DNA of 64,000 nt from Rhodococcus rhodnii (GTDB lineage: Bacteria; Actinomycetota; Actinomycetes; Mycobacteriales; Pseudonocardiaceae): positions 62,001 through 126,000 of the forward strand of contig JOAA01000004.1 in assembly GCA_000720375.1 (NCBI GenBank), read 5' to 3'. Shown piece by piece: positions 1-9,056 of the stretch. The notes beneath the pieces were generated by a model. It worked only from the letters and a program-made list of their open reading frames with translations, did no database searches and was not told where the DNA came from. Position numbers and translations under genes: made by a program. Position 1 is the first letter of the stretch. Each line of letters starts with the position of its first letter.

Positions 1-1
1 G

Positions 2-160
2 CGCCGCGCCGGCATCCAGGACACCTGCAGCCCGGTCGTCGGCCTGCTGCTGATGTTCGTGCTCGGGCTCGGCGTTCTTTACTACCAGATCCAGCTGAAC
101 AAGATCCCCGAGCGCTACGGCGTTCCGGAGGGCACCGAGGTCCAGTTGGTGGCCGCCTGA
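2..160 (+). CDS. C-terminal end of a membrane protein (partial, starts before the window)
   Basis: Only the last 52 codons are in the window, ending in TGA at 158-160. The visible tail has one clear membrane segment (about residues 12-29 of the fragment, PVVGLLLMFVLGLGVLYYQ) followed by a short polar C-terminus. The pattern, an Asp-Thr-Cys-Ser-Pro motif leading into a last hydrophobic helix, recalls DUF4234-type small membrane proteins of actinobacteria, but this is a weak impression from a fragment. The gene converges on ispE with one base between the two stop codons, so no room for a separate terminator exists. Function unknown. Confidence 0.6.
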   Translation, partial: RRAGIQDTCSPVVGLLLMFVLGLGVLYYQIQLNKIPERYGVPEGTEVQLVAA

Positions 161-161
161 G

Positions 162-1127
162 TCAGGCGTGAACCTCCGGCGGGGCCGGACGGGGTGCTTC
201 GTCACCGCCGATCACGCGTGCGCCTGGGACGGGGCCATGGGCAACGCGGACGGTGCGGCACACGCCGGCCCCAGCGAGCTCTGCTGCCACCCGCAGAGCC
301 GATTCACCGTCGGAGCAGAGGAACGCGCAAGTCGGGCCGGAGCCGGAGACGGTTCCGGCCAGCGCACCCGCGTTCACGCCCGCGCGCAACGTGCGGCGCA
401 GGCCTGGACGCAACGAGATCGCGGCCGACTGCAAGTCATTGCCGAGCAACAACGCCAGCTGACGTGGGTCGCCGGAAGCCAGCGCCTCCAGCACTGGTTC
501 GACCGCGCCGATCCGTGGCGGGTCGCCGTCCTCGCGCAGCCGGTCGAGTTCCGCGAAGACCTTCGGCGTCGACAGGCCACGCCGGTCGAACGCGATCACC
601 CAGTGGAACGTGTGCCTGGTCAGCACCGGAATCAGGTTCTCGCCACGACCGGTGCCCAGTGCCGTGCCCCCTTGCAGCACAAAGGGAACATCGCTGCCGA
701 GTTTCGCGGCCACTTGGGACAGCTCGTCCCGGCCGATCTCCAGCCGCCACAACGCCGCCAGGCCGACCAGCGCCGCGGCCGCGTCCGCGCTGCCACCGGC
801 CATTCCGCCGGCGACCGGGATGCCCTTGCGGATCACCACGCGGATCTTCGGCTCGGTGTGGTCCTTGCCGACGTGCTCGGCCAATGCCTGCACCGCCTGC
901 CACGCCAGGTTGCTCGGGCCGGTGGGTACCTCGTCCGCACCCTCGCCGATCACCTCGACACCGGGGTCGTCGGTCACCGCGACCGTCACTTCGTCGGTCA
1001 GCGACAGGGCCTGGAACACCGTGTTGAGCTCGTGATAGCCGTCAGGCCGCACATCGCCGACGGCGAGGTGAAGGTTGACCTTCGACGGCACACGCACTGT
1101 GACAGGCGGGGGAACGACAGCGAGCAC
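162..1127 (-). CDS. ispE: 4-diphosphocytidyl-2-C-methyl-D-erythritol kinase
   Basis: Phosphorylates the 2-OH of CDP-methylerythritol with ATP, the fourth step of the cytosolic MEP isoprenoid pathway. The 321-aa length is normal. The N-terminus has the substrate-binding [11 protein letters not shown] segment, and the GHMP-kinase ATP loop [17 protein letters not shown] lies near residue 105. A C-terminal GSGPTCAF loop completes the GHMP fold. The start is GTG at 1125-1127. In Mycobacterium the order is tatD-rpfB-ksgA-ispE; here ispE is separated from rsmA by an ABC ATPase gene with its own riboswitch, so ispE may be transcribed from the operon of that ATPase (46-bp gap) rather than with rsmA. 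High confidence in identity. Confidence 0.96.
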   Translation of the reverse strand: MLAVVPPPVTVRVPSKVNLHLAVGDVRPDGYHELNTVFQALSLTDEVTVAVTDDPGVEVIGEGADEVPTGPSNLAWQAVQALAEHVGKDHTEPKIRVVIRKGIPVAGGMAGGSADAAAALVGLAALWRLEIGRDELSQVAAKLGSDVPFVLQGGTALGTGRGENLIPVLTRHTFHWVIAFDRRGLSTPKVFAELDRLREDGDPPRIGAVEPVLEALASGDPRQLALLLGNDLQSAAISLRPGLRRTLRAGVNAGALAGTVSGSGPTCAFLCSDGESALRVAAELAGAGVCRTVRVAHGPVPGARVIGGDEAPRPAPPEVHA

Positions 1128-1173
1128 TACGCCAGCCTACGTGTCCTCATGCTCGCCGTCGTTCACATGCCCT

Positions 1174-2178
1174 TTATGCCGCCACTCCCTGCGGTCCGGC
1201 CAGCGGCTGGTGCACGATTCCGCCACGGTCGCCGATCCACGCCAGTGCGCCATCCGCACGCTCGCCCCGCAGTCCGATTCGGAACCGGGCGACCGGCGTC
1301 TCACCGAGCCGGGTCAGTCCGCCGCCGAGCACGGAAACCTGTACGCCGAAGCGGGACGCGGCCTCCGGCAGCAACGCGCCGACAGCCGCGAAGCCGATCA
1401 GCACGATGTCGGCGGTGCGGTCGTGCCCGACCGAAGGCGTGGCGTCGATCACCGGCAGAAGTTCCCGTACCGCAACGCTTTCCGGGTCGTGCAGCAGCTC
1501 GAACAGGTTGCCGTGCTCCAGCAGCCTGCCCGCCTCCAACAACGCGATGTCGTCGCAGATCCGGCGCACCACATTGGTGTCCTGGGTCGCGACCAGCAAC
1601 GTCACGCCGAGTTCGGCCCTGGCCCGGTCCAACACCGCCAGGACGCCCGCGGCGCCGTCGGTGTCGAGGTTCGCCGTCGGGTCGTCAGCCAACAGCAGAC
1701 CCGGCTCCCCCACAAGCGCACGGGCGACCGCCACGCGGCGACGCTGCCCGTCAGACAGGTCGTCCGGGTACGCGGCTGCCTTGTCCGTCAAGCCAATCAG
1801 GTCAAGCAGGCGGCCGACGCGGGCTCTGCGTTGCGGACCGTCCACACCGGACTGCTCAAGCGGCAGCGCGATGTTGCCCGCGGCGGTGCGCTGCTTGTAA
1901 AGCTGCGCATCCCCTGTCACGAAACCGATCTGACGCCTCGTGGCGCGCAGGCTACGGGTGTCGAGGGTCGCGGTGTTCAAGCCGTCCAACCGGATCGCAC
2001 CGGCGTCCGGGCGTTCCTGCAACGAGACAACACGGGCCAAAGTGGACTTACCGGAACCACTCGGGCCCACAACACCGAGCGCGGCACCGGCGTTGACTTC
2101 GAGCGAGACGCCGTCGAGTGCGACGACGTTGCCTGTTCGGTTCCAGAAAGACTTGCTGACGTTCTCTACGGTGATCAC
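1174..2178 (-). CDS. MetN-like ABC transporter ATPase with NIL domain (orphan)
   Basis: ATP-binding subunit of the methionine-importer type. Seen: Walker A GPSGSGKST near residue 40, Q-loop, signature LSDGQ, switch His replaced by Gln (VATQD), and a C-terminal region of about 75 residues matching the NIL substrate-sensing domain of MetN. The Walker B reads LLLADDP, so the usual catalytic Glu is Asp. GTG at 2176-2178 is preferred as start: GGAG lies 5 nt upstream; a longer reading adds only 7 residues. No MetI permease or MetQ binding protein is adjacent, which is unusual. A SAM-type riboswitch and a small leader ORF precede it, supporting a role in methionine/sulfur supply. The partner permease must be elsewhere or absent. 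Confidence 0.85.
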   Translation of the reverse strand: MITVENVSKSFWNRTGNVVALDGVSLEVNAGAALGVVGPSGSGKSTLARVVSLQERPDAGAIRLDGLNTATLDTRSLRATRRQIGFVTGDAQLYKQRTAAGNIALPLEQSGVDGPQRRARVGRLLDLIGLTDKAAAYPDDLSDGQRRRVAVARALVGEPGLLLADDPTANLDTDGAAGVLAVLDRARAELGVTLLVATQDTNVVRRICDDIALLEAGRLLEHGNLFELLHDPESVAVRELLPVIDATPSVGHDRTADIVLIGFAAVGALLPEAASRFGVQVSVLGGGLTRLGETPVARFRIGLRGERADGALAWIGDRGGIVHQPLAGPQGVAA

Positions 2179-2283
2179 AGTTACTCCAGCGCAGCACACG
2201 GCACGGCCGATGTGACGGCCGCCCGATGTCCTTTAAGGACCGTCCGGATCGGACGGGGGCGATTTCGGGTGTGGTGAAGGAAA

Positions 2284-2367
2284 TCAGGCGGTGTGGCTAC
2301 GACATGCGGTGACTGTCCGCCTGCCCTGGTCTATCACCCGGCGCTGCGTCAACATTTTGGCGATCAC
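2284..2367 (-). CDS. Putative 27-aa leader peptide between riboswitch and MetN-like gene
   Basis: A short ORF starts at GTG 2365-2367, 5 nt after a strong GGAGG, and ends in TGA at 2284-2286. The product is 27 aa, rich in Arg, with a core TQRRVIDQGRRTVTACRSHT. An in-frame ATG at 2377-2379 overlaps the Shine-Dalgarno and the riboswitch P1 stem and is less likely. The RR-x-x-D plus terminal ACR pattern resembles the small leader peptides found in front of sulfur-metabolism genes in actinomycetes. It lies directly after the SAM aptamer and about 100 nt before the ATPase start, so it could couple translation to downstream expression. Assigned by position, start signals and resemblance only. Confidence 0.5.
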   Translation of the reverse strand: MIAKMLTQRRVIDQGRRTVTACRSHTA

Positions 2368-2374
2368 GGATTCC

Positions 2375-2459
2375 TCCATCGCTCCTGGCGGTAGCACCTG
2401 CCCTCTCGGGTGGTTGCTGCGGCGTCAGGGAGCCAGGTCTCTCGGCCGCTCGGGATGGA
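2375..2459 (-). promoter_or_regulatory. SAM riboswitch (S-box / SAM clan)
   Basis: On the minus strand a closing stem TCCATC (2454-2459) pairs exactly with GATGGA (2375-2380). Between them are the hallmark elements of the SAM clan: GAGCGGCCGAGAGA, CTGGCT, a GACGCCGCAGCAACC segment and an AGGTGCTA segment, with CCTGGC able to pair with GCCAGG. The order and spacing fit the actinobacterial S-box or SAM-I/IV-like form, but the subclass cannot be settled by eye. It sits upstream of the leader ORF and the MetN-like ATPase. The 3' side of the closing stem contains the GGAGG that serves the leader ORF, so ligand binding could hide that ribosome binding site. Confidence 0.8.
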
Positions 2460-2462
2460 TGC

Positions 2463-2500
2463 ACTTGCATTCAAACCGACGCGACAGCCGTAATGCAAGT
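2463..2500. promoter_or_regulatory. Perfect 9-bp inverted repeat upstream of the SAM riboswitch
   Basis: ACTTGCATT (2463-2471) and AATGCAAGT (2492-2500) form a perfect inverted repeat with a 20-nt centre. It lies just upstream of the riboswitch in its direction of transcription and 48 bp after the rsmA stop. On the minus strand TTGCAT followed after 17 nt by TTTGAA could be a promoter, placing the repeat over it. It could be an operator or the rsmA terminator; no U-run follows. Confidence 0.4.
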
Positions 2501-2548
2501 CTTGGGCAGCACATCACACCGACGGACCAGAGCAACTGGCCCGGGATT

Positions 2549-3391
2549 TCACAGATCGTGGTCGCGTGCTTCCAGAATGCGAGAAAAGTCGCCGACCGTG
2601 AGTTGTTCGCCACGCAGGCCAGGGTCGATGCCTGCGGCCGTGAGGATCTCGGCGGCCTTCGAAGGTGATCCTGCCCACGTCCCCAACGCGGCCCGCAGCG
2701 TCTTGCGCCGCTGCGCGAAGGCGGCGTCGACGAGCTGGAACAGCCGCTCGCGGTTCACGCCGGCAGGCTGTGGCCTGCGAACGAACCGGACCAGCGCCGA
2801 GTCGACGTTCGGCACCGGCCAGAACACCGTCCTGGACACCGTGGCAGCCCGCTTGGCCTCGGCGTACCAGGCCAGCTTCACGCTGGGCACGCCGTAGACC
2901 TTGCTGCCAGGCGCCGCGGCCATCCGGTCGGCGACCTCGGCCTGCACCATCACCAGCCCGGTCCTGAGGCTCGGCAGGATCGCCAGCAGGTGCAGGACGA
3001 CCGGCACGGCCACGTTGTACGGCAGATTGGCCACCAGAGCCGTCGGCTCGCCAATCTGCTCCTGCGTCACCTTCAGGGCGTCCGCCTGGACAACGGTGAG
3101 ACGCCCCTCCGGCGCGCGCTCAGCGGCGGTCTCAGGCAGCTTGGCGGCCAGCACGGGGTCGATCTCCACCGCGACGACCTCACGGCACGCGGGCAGCAAC
3201 GCCAGCGTCAGCGAACCGAGGCCGGGCCCGACCTCGAGCACGACGTCGTCCGGGCTCAGTTCGGCGGTCGTGACGATCCGCCGGACGGTGTTCGGATCGT
3301 GCACGAAGTTCTGGCCCAGTTTCTTGGTCGGCCGTACATCCAGCTCACCGGCCAGCCGCCGAACCTCAGCGGGGCCAAGGAGCGATGTCAC
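2549..3391 (-). CDS. rsmA: 16S rRNA (adenine1518-N6/adenine1519-N6)-dimethyltransferase
   Basis: Dimethylates two adjacent adenines in the 3'-terminal loop of 16S rRNA during 30S assembly, using SAM. The 280-aa protein shows LGQNFVHD near the N-terminus, SAM motif [11 protein letters not shown] near residue 53, an acidic EID after the second strand, QADAL, and the catalytic NLPYNV motif near residue 121, all diagnostic of the KsgA family. The start is GTG at 3389-3391, overlapping the stop of the upstream SUKH remnant as GTGA. The conserved rpfB-rsmA neighbourhood is kept. Loss of this enzyme gives kasugamycin resistance in other bacteria. Confidence 0.96.
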   Translation of the reverse strand: MTSLLGPAEVRRLAGELDVRPTKKLGQNFVHDPNTVRRIVTTAELSPDDVVLEVGPGLGSLTLALLPACREVVAVEIDPVLAAKLPETAAERAPEGRLTVVQADALKVTQEQIGEPTALVANLPYNVAVPVVLHLLAILPSLRTGLVMVQAEVADRMAAAPGSKVYGVPSVKLAWYAEAKRAATVSRTVFWPVPNVDSALVRFVRRPQPAGVNRERLFQLVDAAFAQRRKTLRAALGTWAGSPSKAAEILTAAGIDPGLRGEQLTVGDFSRILEARDHDL

Positions 3392-3781
3392 CGGGTCAGA
3401 CTACTCAAGGCGTCGGTGAGCCAGGCGTCGTACCAGTCCTCGAACGTCGGCGTCGGCCCGAGGTAGCGCGGCTCACCATCGCCAGGCCCGCTCGGCACCA
3501 CTTTGGCCGGCCGCCACCAGACGTCCCAGACATCCCACAGCGTGCCGGCCAGTTCGCCGGTCGTCACCAGCGCGGTGTACCCGGCGCAGCCATGGTCCGA
3601 GATGACGATGAAGCCCGACACCGATTCATGGATCAGCGTCGGCCAGGGTGATCCACCGCTCGAACTCCTCGACCTCGGCCTCGGACATCGGGCTGTTGCG
3701 GTACTCGTGCTCGTCGGCGCCGAAGACCGTGAAGTCTGTGTCGAGCTCCCGTAGCCGCGCGAGCCGGTCCACTATGTCCAC
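3388..3781 (-). pseudogene. Broken SMI1/KNR4 (SUKH)-family gene
   Basis: Two out-of-frame pieces resemble the two ends of one SUKH-type protein. The 5' piece (3626-3781, GTG start) encodes a segment from VDIVDRLARLRELD to FERWITLADADP and then stops. The 3' piece (3388-3621) encodes FIVISDHGCAGYTALV through YLGPTPTFEDWYDAWL, typical of the C-terminal part of these proteins. The middle of the domain, where the usual PxxY(R/K)xF motif sits, is missing, so there was a deletion with a frameshift. The 3' end overlaps the rsmA start (GTGA). The C-terminal piece may still be translated from GTG 3619-3621 as 77 aa and keep coupling to rsmA. SUKH proteins often act as immunity proteins; that role is only inferred. 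Confidence 0.6.
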
Positions 3782-3803
3782 AGCCGCATTCTGCCCGGGA
3801 CAG

Positions 3804-3842
3804 CACGAAAGGCCACCTCGAACATCGAGATGGCCTTTCGTG
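3804..3842 (-). terminator. Hairpin terminator after rpfB
   Basis: CACGAAAGGCCA (3804-3815) pairs perfectly with TGGCCTTTCGTG (3831-3842), and the stem continues with CTCGA/TCGAG across one mismatch. It starts 10 bp after the rpfB stop and before the SUKH remnant, so it should separate rpfB transcription from rsmA. There is no clear T-run, as is common in high-GC actinobacteria. Confidence 0.75.
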
Positions 3843-3851
3843 GCAACGAAT

Positions 3852-5657
<1,806 letters not shown>

Positions 5658-6509
5658 TCAAGCACCGCCCGAATCGTGGGATGTCACTGTGGGCAGCCGA
5701 AATACCCGGTCAGCCGTGTCCCGGACGGCCGCAGCCACGTCACCCACATCCTCCCCACGGAGTTCTGCCAGGTCCCGCAGGGTGTACGCGGCGCAGTACG
5801 GTTCATTCGGGCGGCCGCGGAACGGATGCGGAGTGAGATAGGGCGCATCCGTCTCCACGAGCATCTGATCAAGGGGGACCAGCTGAGCCGCGGCCCTGAG
5901 CTCCTTGGCGTTGCGGAACGTCACAGAACCCGCGAACGACAGCACATAGCCGGCATCGACGCACTTTCGGGCGAATTCGACATCCCCGGAAAAGCAGTGG
6001 AAGACCACCCGTTCGGGCGCGCCCTCCTCATGCAGGATGCGCATGATGTCGTCGTGCGCGTCGCGGTCGTGGATCATCAGCGGCTTGCCGACCCGTTTGG
6101 CCAGGTCGATGTGCCACCGGAAGGCATCGTGCTGAGCCTCGGGCGGCGAATAGTCCCAGTAGTAGTCGAGACCCGTCTCCCCGATCGCGACCACCCGAGG
6201 CCGCGTGGCGAGCTCCTCGAGGACAGCCTTGTCCTCATCGGTGAACTTCGCGGTCCTCGTCGGATGCACGGCGGTGGCGGCGAACACGCGATCGTCCCAC
6301 TCAGCCGCATCCGCAGCCCAAATCGCGGCAGCGAGGTCGTCGGCAACCGTGATGACACGGCCGATCCCGACCGACTCGGCGCGGTCAACCACAGTGGACA
6401 CACCGTCGGCATCCTTGGCGCCACACGCGTCCAAATGCGTGTGCGCGTCGACGGTCGGCACCGGCAACGGCTCAGGCAGCGGCGGCCGCTCACCTTTTCG
6501 TGGGGTCAC
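5658..6509 (-). CDS. tatD: TatD-family metal-dependent hydrolase
   Basis: A TIM-barrel metal-dependent DNase/deoxyribonuclease of the TatD family, cytosolic, linked in other bacteria to DNA fragment processing. The 283-aa protein has the metal-binding VDAHTHLD near the N-terminus, AIGETGLDYYWD (metal Glu) near residue 115, HDRDA, FHCFSGD and a final ETDAPYLTPHPFRGRPNEP signature. GTG at 6507-6509 is the only good start; a nearby ATG is out of frame. It is divergent from the PadR gene with only 18 bp between start codons, so at least one transcript is probably leaderless. Position next to rpfB matches Mycobacterium. Confidence 0.92.
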   Translation of the reverse strand: MTPRKGERPPLPEPLPVPTVDAHTHLDACGAKDADGVSTVVDRAESVGIGRVITVADDLAAAIWAADAAEWDDRVFAATAVHPTRTAKFTDEDKAVLEELATRPRVVAIGETGLDYYWDYSPPEAQHDAFRWHIDLAKRVGKPLMIHDRDAHDDIMRILHEEGAPERVVFHCFSGDVEFARKCVDAGYVLSFAGSVTFRNAKELRAAAQLVPLDQMLVETDAPYLTPHPFRGRPNEPYCAAYTLRDLAELRGEDVGDVAAAVRDTADRVFRLPTVTSHDSGGA

Positions 6510-6527
6510 TGGACATAGCCTAATGAC

Positions 6528-7130
6528 GTGTCAGCCACGCGATTGCTAGTCCTGGGTGCGGTCCGGATGCGCGGAGAGGCGCACGGCTACCAAGTGCGCC
6601 AGGACCTGTTGCTGTGGGCGGCGGACCAGTGGGCGAACGTCAAACCCGGCTCGATCTACCACGCACTGAAGAAACTGGCGGCCGACGGCCTGCTGGAAGA
6701 AGTGTCGACGGAGGAGAGCGAACTAGGCCCGGACCGCGTGGTCTACCGAATCACCCCGCCAGGCGAAGGCGAGTTCTTCTTCCTGCTCAACAAAGGCATC
6801 GGAGAAACCGAGAGCGGCCCGGCGATGTTCAACGCGGCGCTGCCGTTCATCACAACGCTTGAGCGCGGCAACCTGATCTTCCTGCTGAAGAGCCGAATCC
6901 AGCAAACCCGCGCGCACACTGAGAGCACGCAACTGCTGATCGACAACACCGTGGCGCCGATCGAAGGCCAGCTCGGCAAACCTCCGCACGTGCGCGAGAT
7001 GTTCACGTACTGGCTGGTCACCATCGAGGCGGAGCTGACCTGGCTGACGGACCTGGTGGCGAGGCTGGAAGCGGGCGAGTACACGTTCGCCGACGAAAGC
7101 CCGACCGCCTTCGGCAACCCGCCTCGCTGA
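6528..7130 (+). CDS. PadR-family transcriptional regulator
   Basis: A winged-helix DNA-binding regulator of 200 aa. The N-terminal domain shows LLVLGAVRMRGEAHGYQVRQDL, then KPGSIYHALKKLAADGLLEE, the typical PadR recognition helix and wing. The C-terminal half (about 100-190) is helical and should dimerise (PadR C-terminal domain). The start is GTG at 6528, 18 bp from the divergent tatD start. PadR proteins often repress multidrug exporters. A DrrAB-like exporter with two perfect palindromic operators starts 1 kb downstream, so it is a reasonable but unproven target. Confidence 0.88.
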   Translation: MSATRLLVLGAVRMRGEAHGYQVRQDLLLWAADQWANVKPGSIYHALKKLAADGLLEEVSTEESELGPDRVVYRITPPGEGEFFFLLNKGIGETESGPAMFNAALPFITTLERGNLIFLLKSRIQQTRAHTESTQLLIDNTVAPIEGQLGKPPHVREMFTYWLVTIEAELTWLTDLVARLEAGEYTFADESPTAFGNPPR

Positions 7131-7134
7131 CAGG

Positions 7135-7806
7135 CTAGGCGTCGAGCGCTTGTTCGATCGGGGTCTTGCCGCCGACCACCACGAAGATGCGGCCGGCAGT
7201 ATCGGGGCGATCGAGGAGTGCCATGAGCACAGCGGCAACGTCGTCCCTGGCGACCTGATCGAACCTAGGGACGTTGGGTCCAACCACGTCCCCGGCGGTG
7301 AGCTCGACGGTGCCGGCGCCGTGGTCATCGGTGAGCACACCGGGCCGCAGCACCGTCCAGTCGAGCCCGTCACGGTCGAAGATGTGCTGTTCGGCGGCGT
7401 GCTTGGCTCGCAGATAGGTGCTGTACCCCTCGCCGATGCCGTCGCTGTCGGCACAGCCCACGTTGATGGAGCTGACATGCAGGAACCGACGTACACCAGC
7501 CTGTTCCGCCGCGTCCATGACCAGCACTACGGCAGCCCGGTCCATCTTGTCCCGGCGTGCGGCCGTAGCGCCGTTGCCCGAGCCGGCCGAGAAGACGGCA
7601 GCGTCGGCACCGATGAGGACCGCGGCCACCTCGTCGACGGTGGCGTGCTCGAGATCGAGCACAACGGCGTCACCGCCGGCCCGTCTGATGTCGTCGACGT
7701 GACTGGGGTTGCGCACGAGGCCCACCACGGCGTCACCGCGTTCGGCGAGGATTCGGGTCAACCGGAGGGCGATCTTGCCGTGGCCGCCGGCGATGACAAC
7801 CTTCAT
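7135..7806 (-). CDS. NAD(P)H-binding SDR-like protein (atypical short-chain dehydrogenase)
   Basis: A 223-aa Rossmann protein of the NAD(P)H-binding/NmrA-like group. It begins MKVVIAGGHGKIALRL with the glycine-rich nucleotide loop, has LVRNP after strand 2, and a YLRAKHAAE segment in the place of the SDR Tyr-x3-Lys. ATG at 7804-7806 is chosen because the Rossmann strand begins there; a longer frame to 7881 adds 25 unrelated residues. The stop is 4 bp from the convergent PadR stop. Substrate unknown. Such proteins often act on quinones or act as redox sensors. Confidence 0.8.
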   Translation of the reverse strand: MKVVIAGGHGKIALRLTRILAERGDAVVGLVRNPSHVDDIRRAGGDAVVLDLEHATVDEVAAVLIGADAAVFSAGSGNGATAARRDKMDRAAVVLVMDAAEQAGVRRFLHVSSINVGCADSDGIGEGYSTYLRAKHAAEQHIFDRDGLDWTVLRPGVLTDDHGAGTVELTAGDVVGPNVPRFDQVARDDVAAVLMALLDRPDTAGRIFVVVGGKTPIEQALDA

Positions 7807-8024
7807 TCGCTGCCTTTCGTGCGGACGATCGGCCAGCCAACCTCTCCGGCCTGAAGACCTGGCGCACGATTCTCGAACCATCGTTGATTTTCAGGCAAGG
7901 CAGTTATCTCTGATCGCTTCCTGTCCCAGCGCGAGTACAACGTTGATCGAAGCGAGGTCTTCCCGAACCACGCCGTCACGCAACGGCCGCGCTGGGCTGC
8001 CAACGGCTACATCTTCCGAGCCAA

Positions 8025-8050
8025 CGATCTAGTCAAGTTTGACTAGATCG
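8025..8050. promoter_or_regulatory. Operator 1: perfect palindrome upstream of DrrA-like gene
   Basis: CGATCTAGTCAA (8025-8036) and TTGACTAGATCG (8039-8050) are perfect 12-bp arms around a 2-bp centre. The core CTAGTCAA-N2-TTGACTAG recurs in operator 2, 43 bp downstream. The TTGACT of the right arm could double as a -35 box. A dimeric repressor of the PadR, MarR or TetR type is the likely ligand. Confidence 0.8.
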
Positions 8051-8069
8051 CCGCAGCCTGCCACACTCC

Positions 8070-8091
8070 AGCTAGTCAAAATTGACTAGCT
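8070..8091. promoter_or_regulatory. Operator 2: perfect palindrome just before the ribosome binding site
   Basis: AGCTAGTCAA (8070-8079) and TTGACTAGCT (8082-8091) are perfect 10-bp arms around AA. It shares the core of operator 1 and is centred 43 bp from it, about four helical turns, which allows cooperative binding on one DNA face. It ends 4 bp before the AGGAGG that precedes the exporter ATPase start at 8109. Confidence 0.8.
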
Positions 8092-8108
8092 ATCCGAGGA
8101 GGATTCCT

Positions 8109-9056
8109 GTGATCAAGGCACGCGGTCTCGCGCGCCAGTTTCGGACCCGAGGCCACACGGTCGACGCGGTCCAGGGCGTCGACATAGACGTCGCGCCCGG
8201 TGAGCTCGTCGGCTTCTTAGGCCCGAATGGCGCGGGCAAGAGCACGACCCTGCGAATGCTCACCACTCTCCTGAAACCCACCGCGGGCGAAGCACGGGTC
8301 GCCGGATGCGATCTGCTGACCGATCCAGCCGGCGTGCGCAAGCGGATCGGCTACGTGGCACAAGGTCACGGTTCCGGCGACGAACAGAAAGTCATCGACG
8401 AAGCCGTGCTGCAGGGCCGGTTCTACGGTCTCTCAGCCGCCGAGGCACGTCGCCGGGCAGACGAGTTGTTCGAACGCCTAGAGCTCATGGAGTTCGCCGA
8501 CCGCGTCGCGGGCGCGTTGTCCGGTGGGCAAAAGCGCCGCCTCGACATCGCGATGGGCGTGCTGCACGAGCCGGAGCTGCTGTTCCTCGACGAACCGTCG
8601 GCCGGTCTCGACCCGCAGAGCCGCAGCAACCTCTGGGGCCACATCCGCGCGCTGCACCAGGCGGGCACCACGATCTTCCTGACCACCCATTACCTGGACG
8701 AAGCCGACGCCCTGTGCGACCGGATCATGGTCATCGATCACGGCAAGATCGTCGCCGAAGGCACCCCCGACTCTCTCAAGCGTCAGGTCGCGGGCGACCT
8801 CGTCCAGTTCGAGACCGACACGCCCTCGGTCGCGGCCGAGATCGCGGCGAAGGTCGACGACGCCAAGGAACTCCACGTCGACGGCAACACCGTGCGGTTC
8901 CGTGTGTCTCGGGGTGACACGGAACTGCCCGGCCTGCTCCGCGCGCTCGACCAGGCGGACGTTGCGTTGCTGTCGGTTCAGGTGCAGCGGCCGACCCTCG
9001 ACGACGTCTTCCTGACCATGACTGGCCGTTCATTGCGGGAGGCGTCCGATGCGTGA
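8109..9056 (+). CDS. ABC exporter ATPase, DrrA-like (daunorubicin-resistance type)
   Basis: ATPase subunit of an ABC-2 drug/lipid exporter. The 315-aa protein has Walker A GPNGAGKST, signature LSGGQKRR, Walker B LLFLDEPSAGLDP, switch TTHYLDEAD, and the C-terminal extension ending in a PTLDDVFLTMTGRSLRE motif typical of DrrA. The start is GTG at 8109 with AGGAGG 7 nt upstream; a longer frame from 8082 would run through operator 2 and is rejected. It overlaps the permease gene by 8 nt (ATGCGTGA). Two palindromic operators lie directly upstream, so expression is probably repressed until an inducer is present. Confidence 0.92.
   Translation: MIKARGLARQFRTRGHTVDAVQGVDIDVAPGELVGFLGPNGAGKSTTLRMLTTLLKPTAGEARVAGCDLLTDPAGVRKRIGYVAQGHGSGDEQKVIDEAVLQGRFYGLSAAEARRRADELFERLELMEFADRVAGALSGGQKRRLDIAMGVLHEPELLFLDEPSAGLDPQSRSNLWGHIRALHQAGTTIFLTTHYLDEADALCDRIMVIDHGKIVAEGTPDSLKRQVAGDLVQFETDTPSVAAEIAAKVDDAKELHVDGNTVRFRVSRGDTELPGLLRALDQADVALLSVQVQRPTLDDVFLTMTGRSLREASDA

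Noticed and set aside
168..2096. Long plus-strand frame of 642 codons over ispE and the MetN-like gene
   Set aside because: It is antisense to two clearly identified genes and has the Arg/Pro/Ala composition typical of antisense frames in high-GC DNA.
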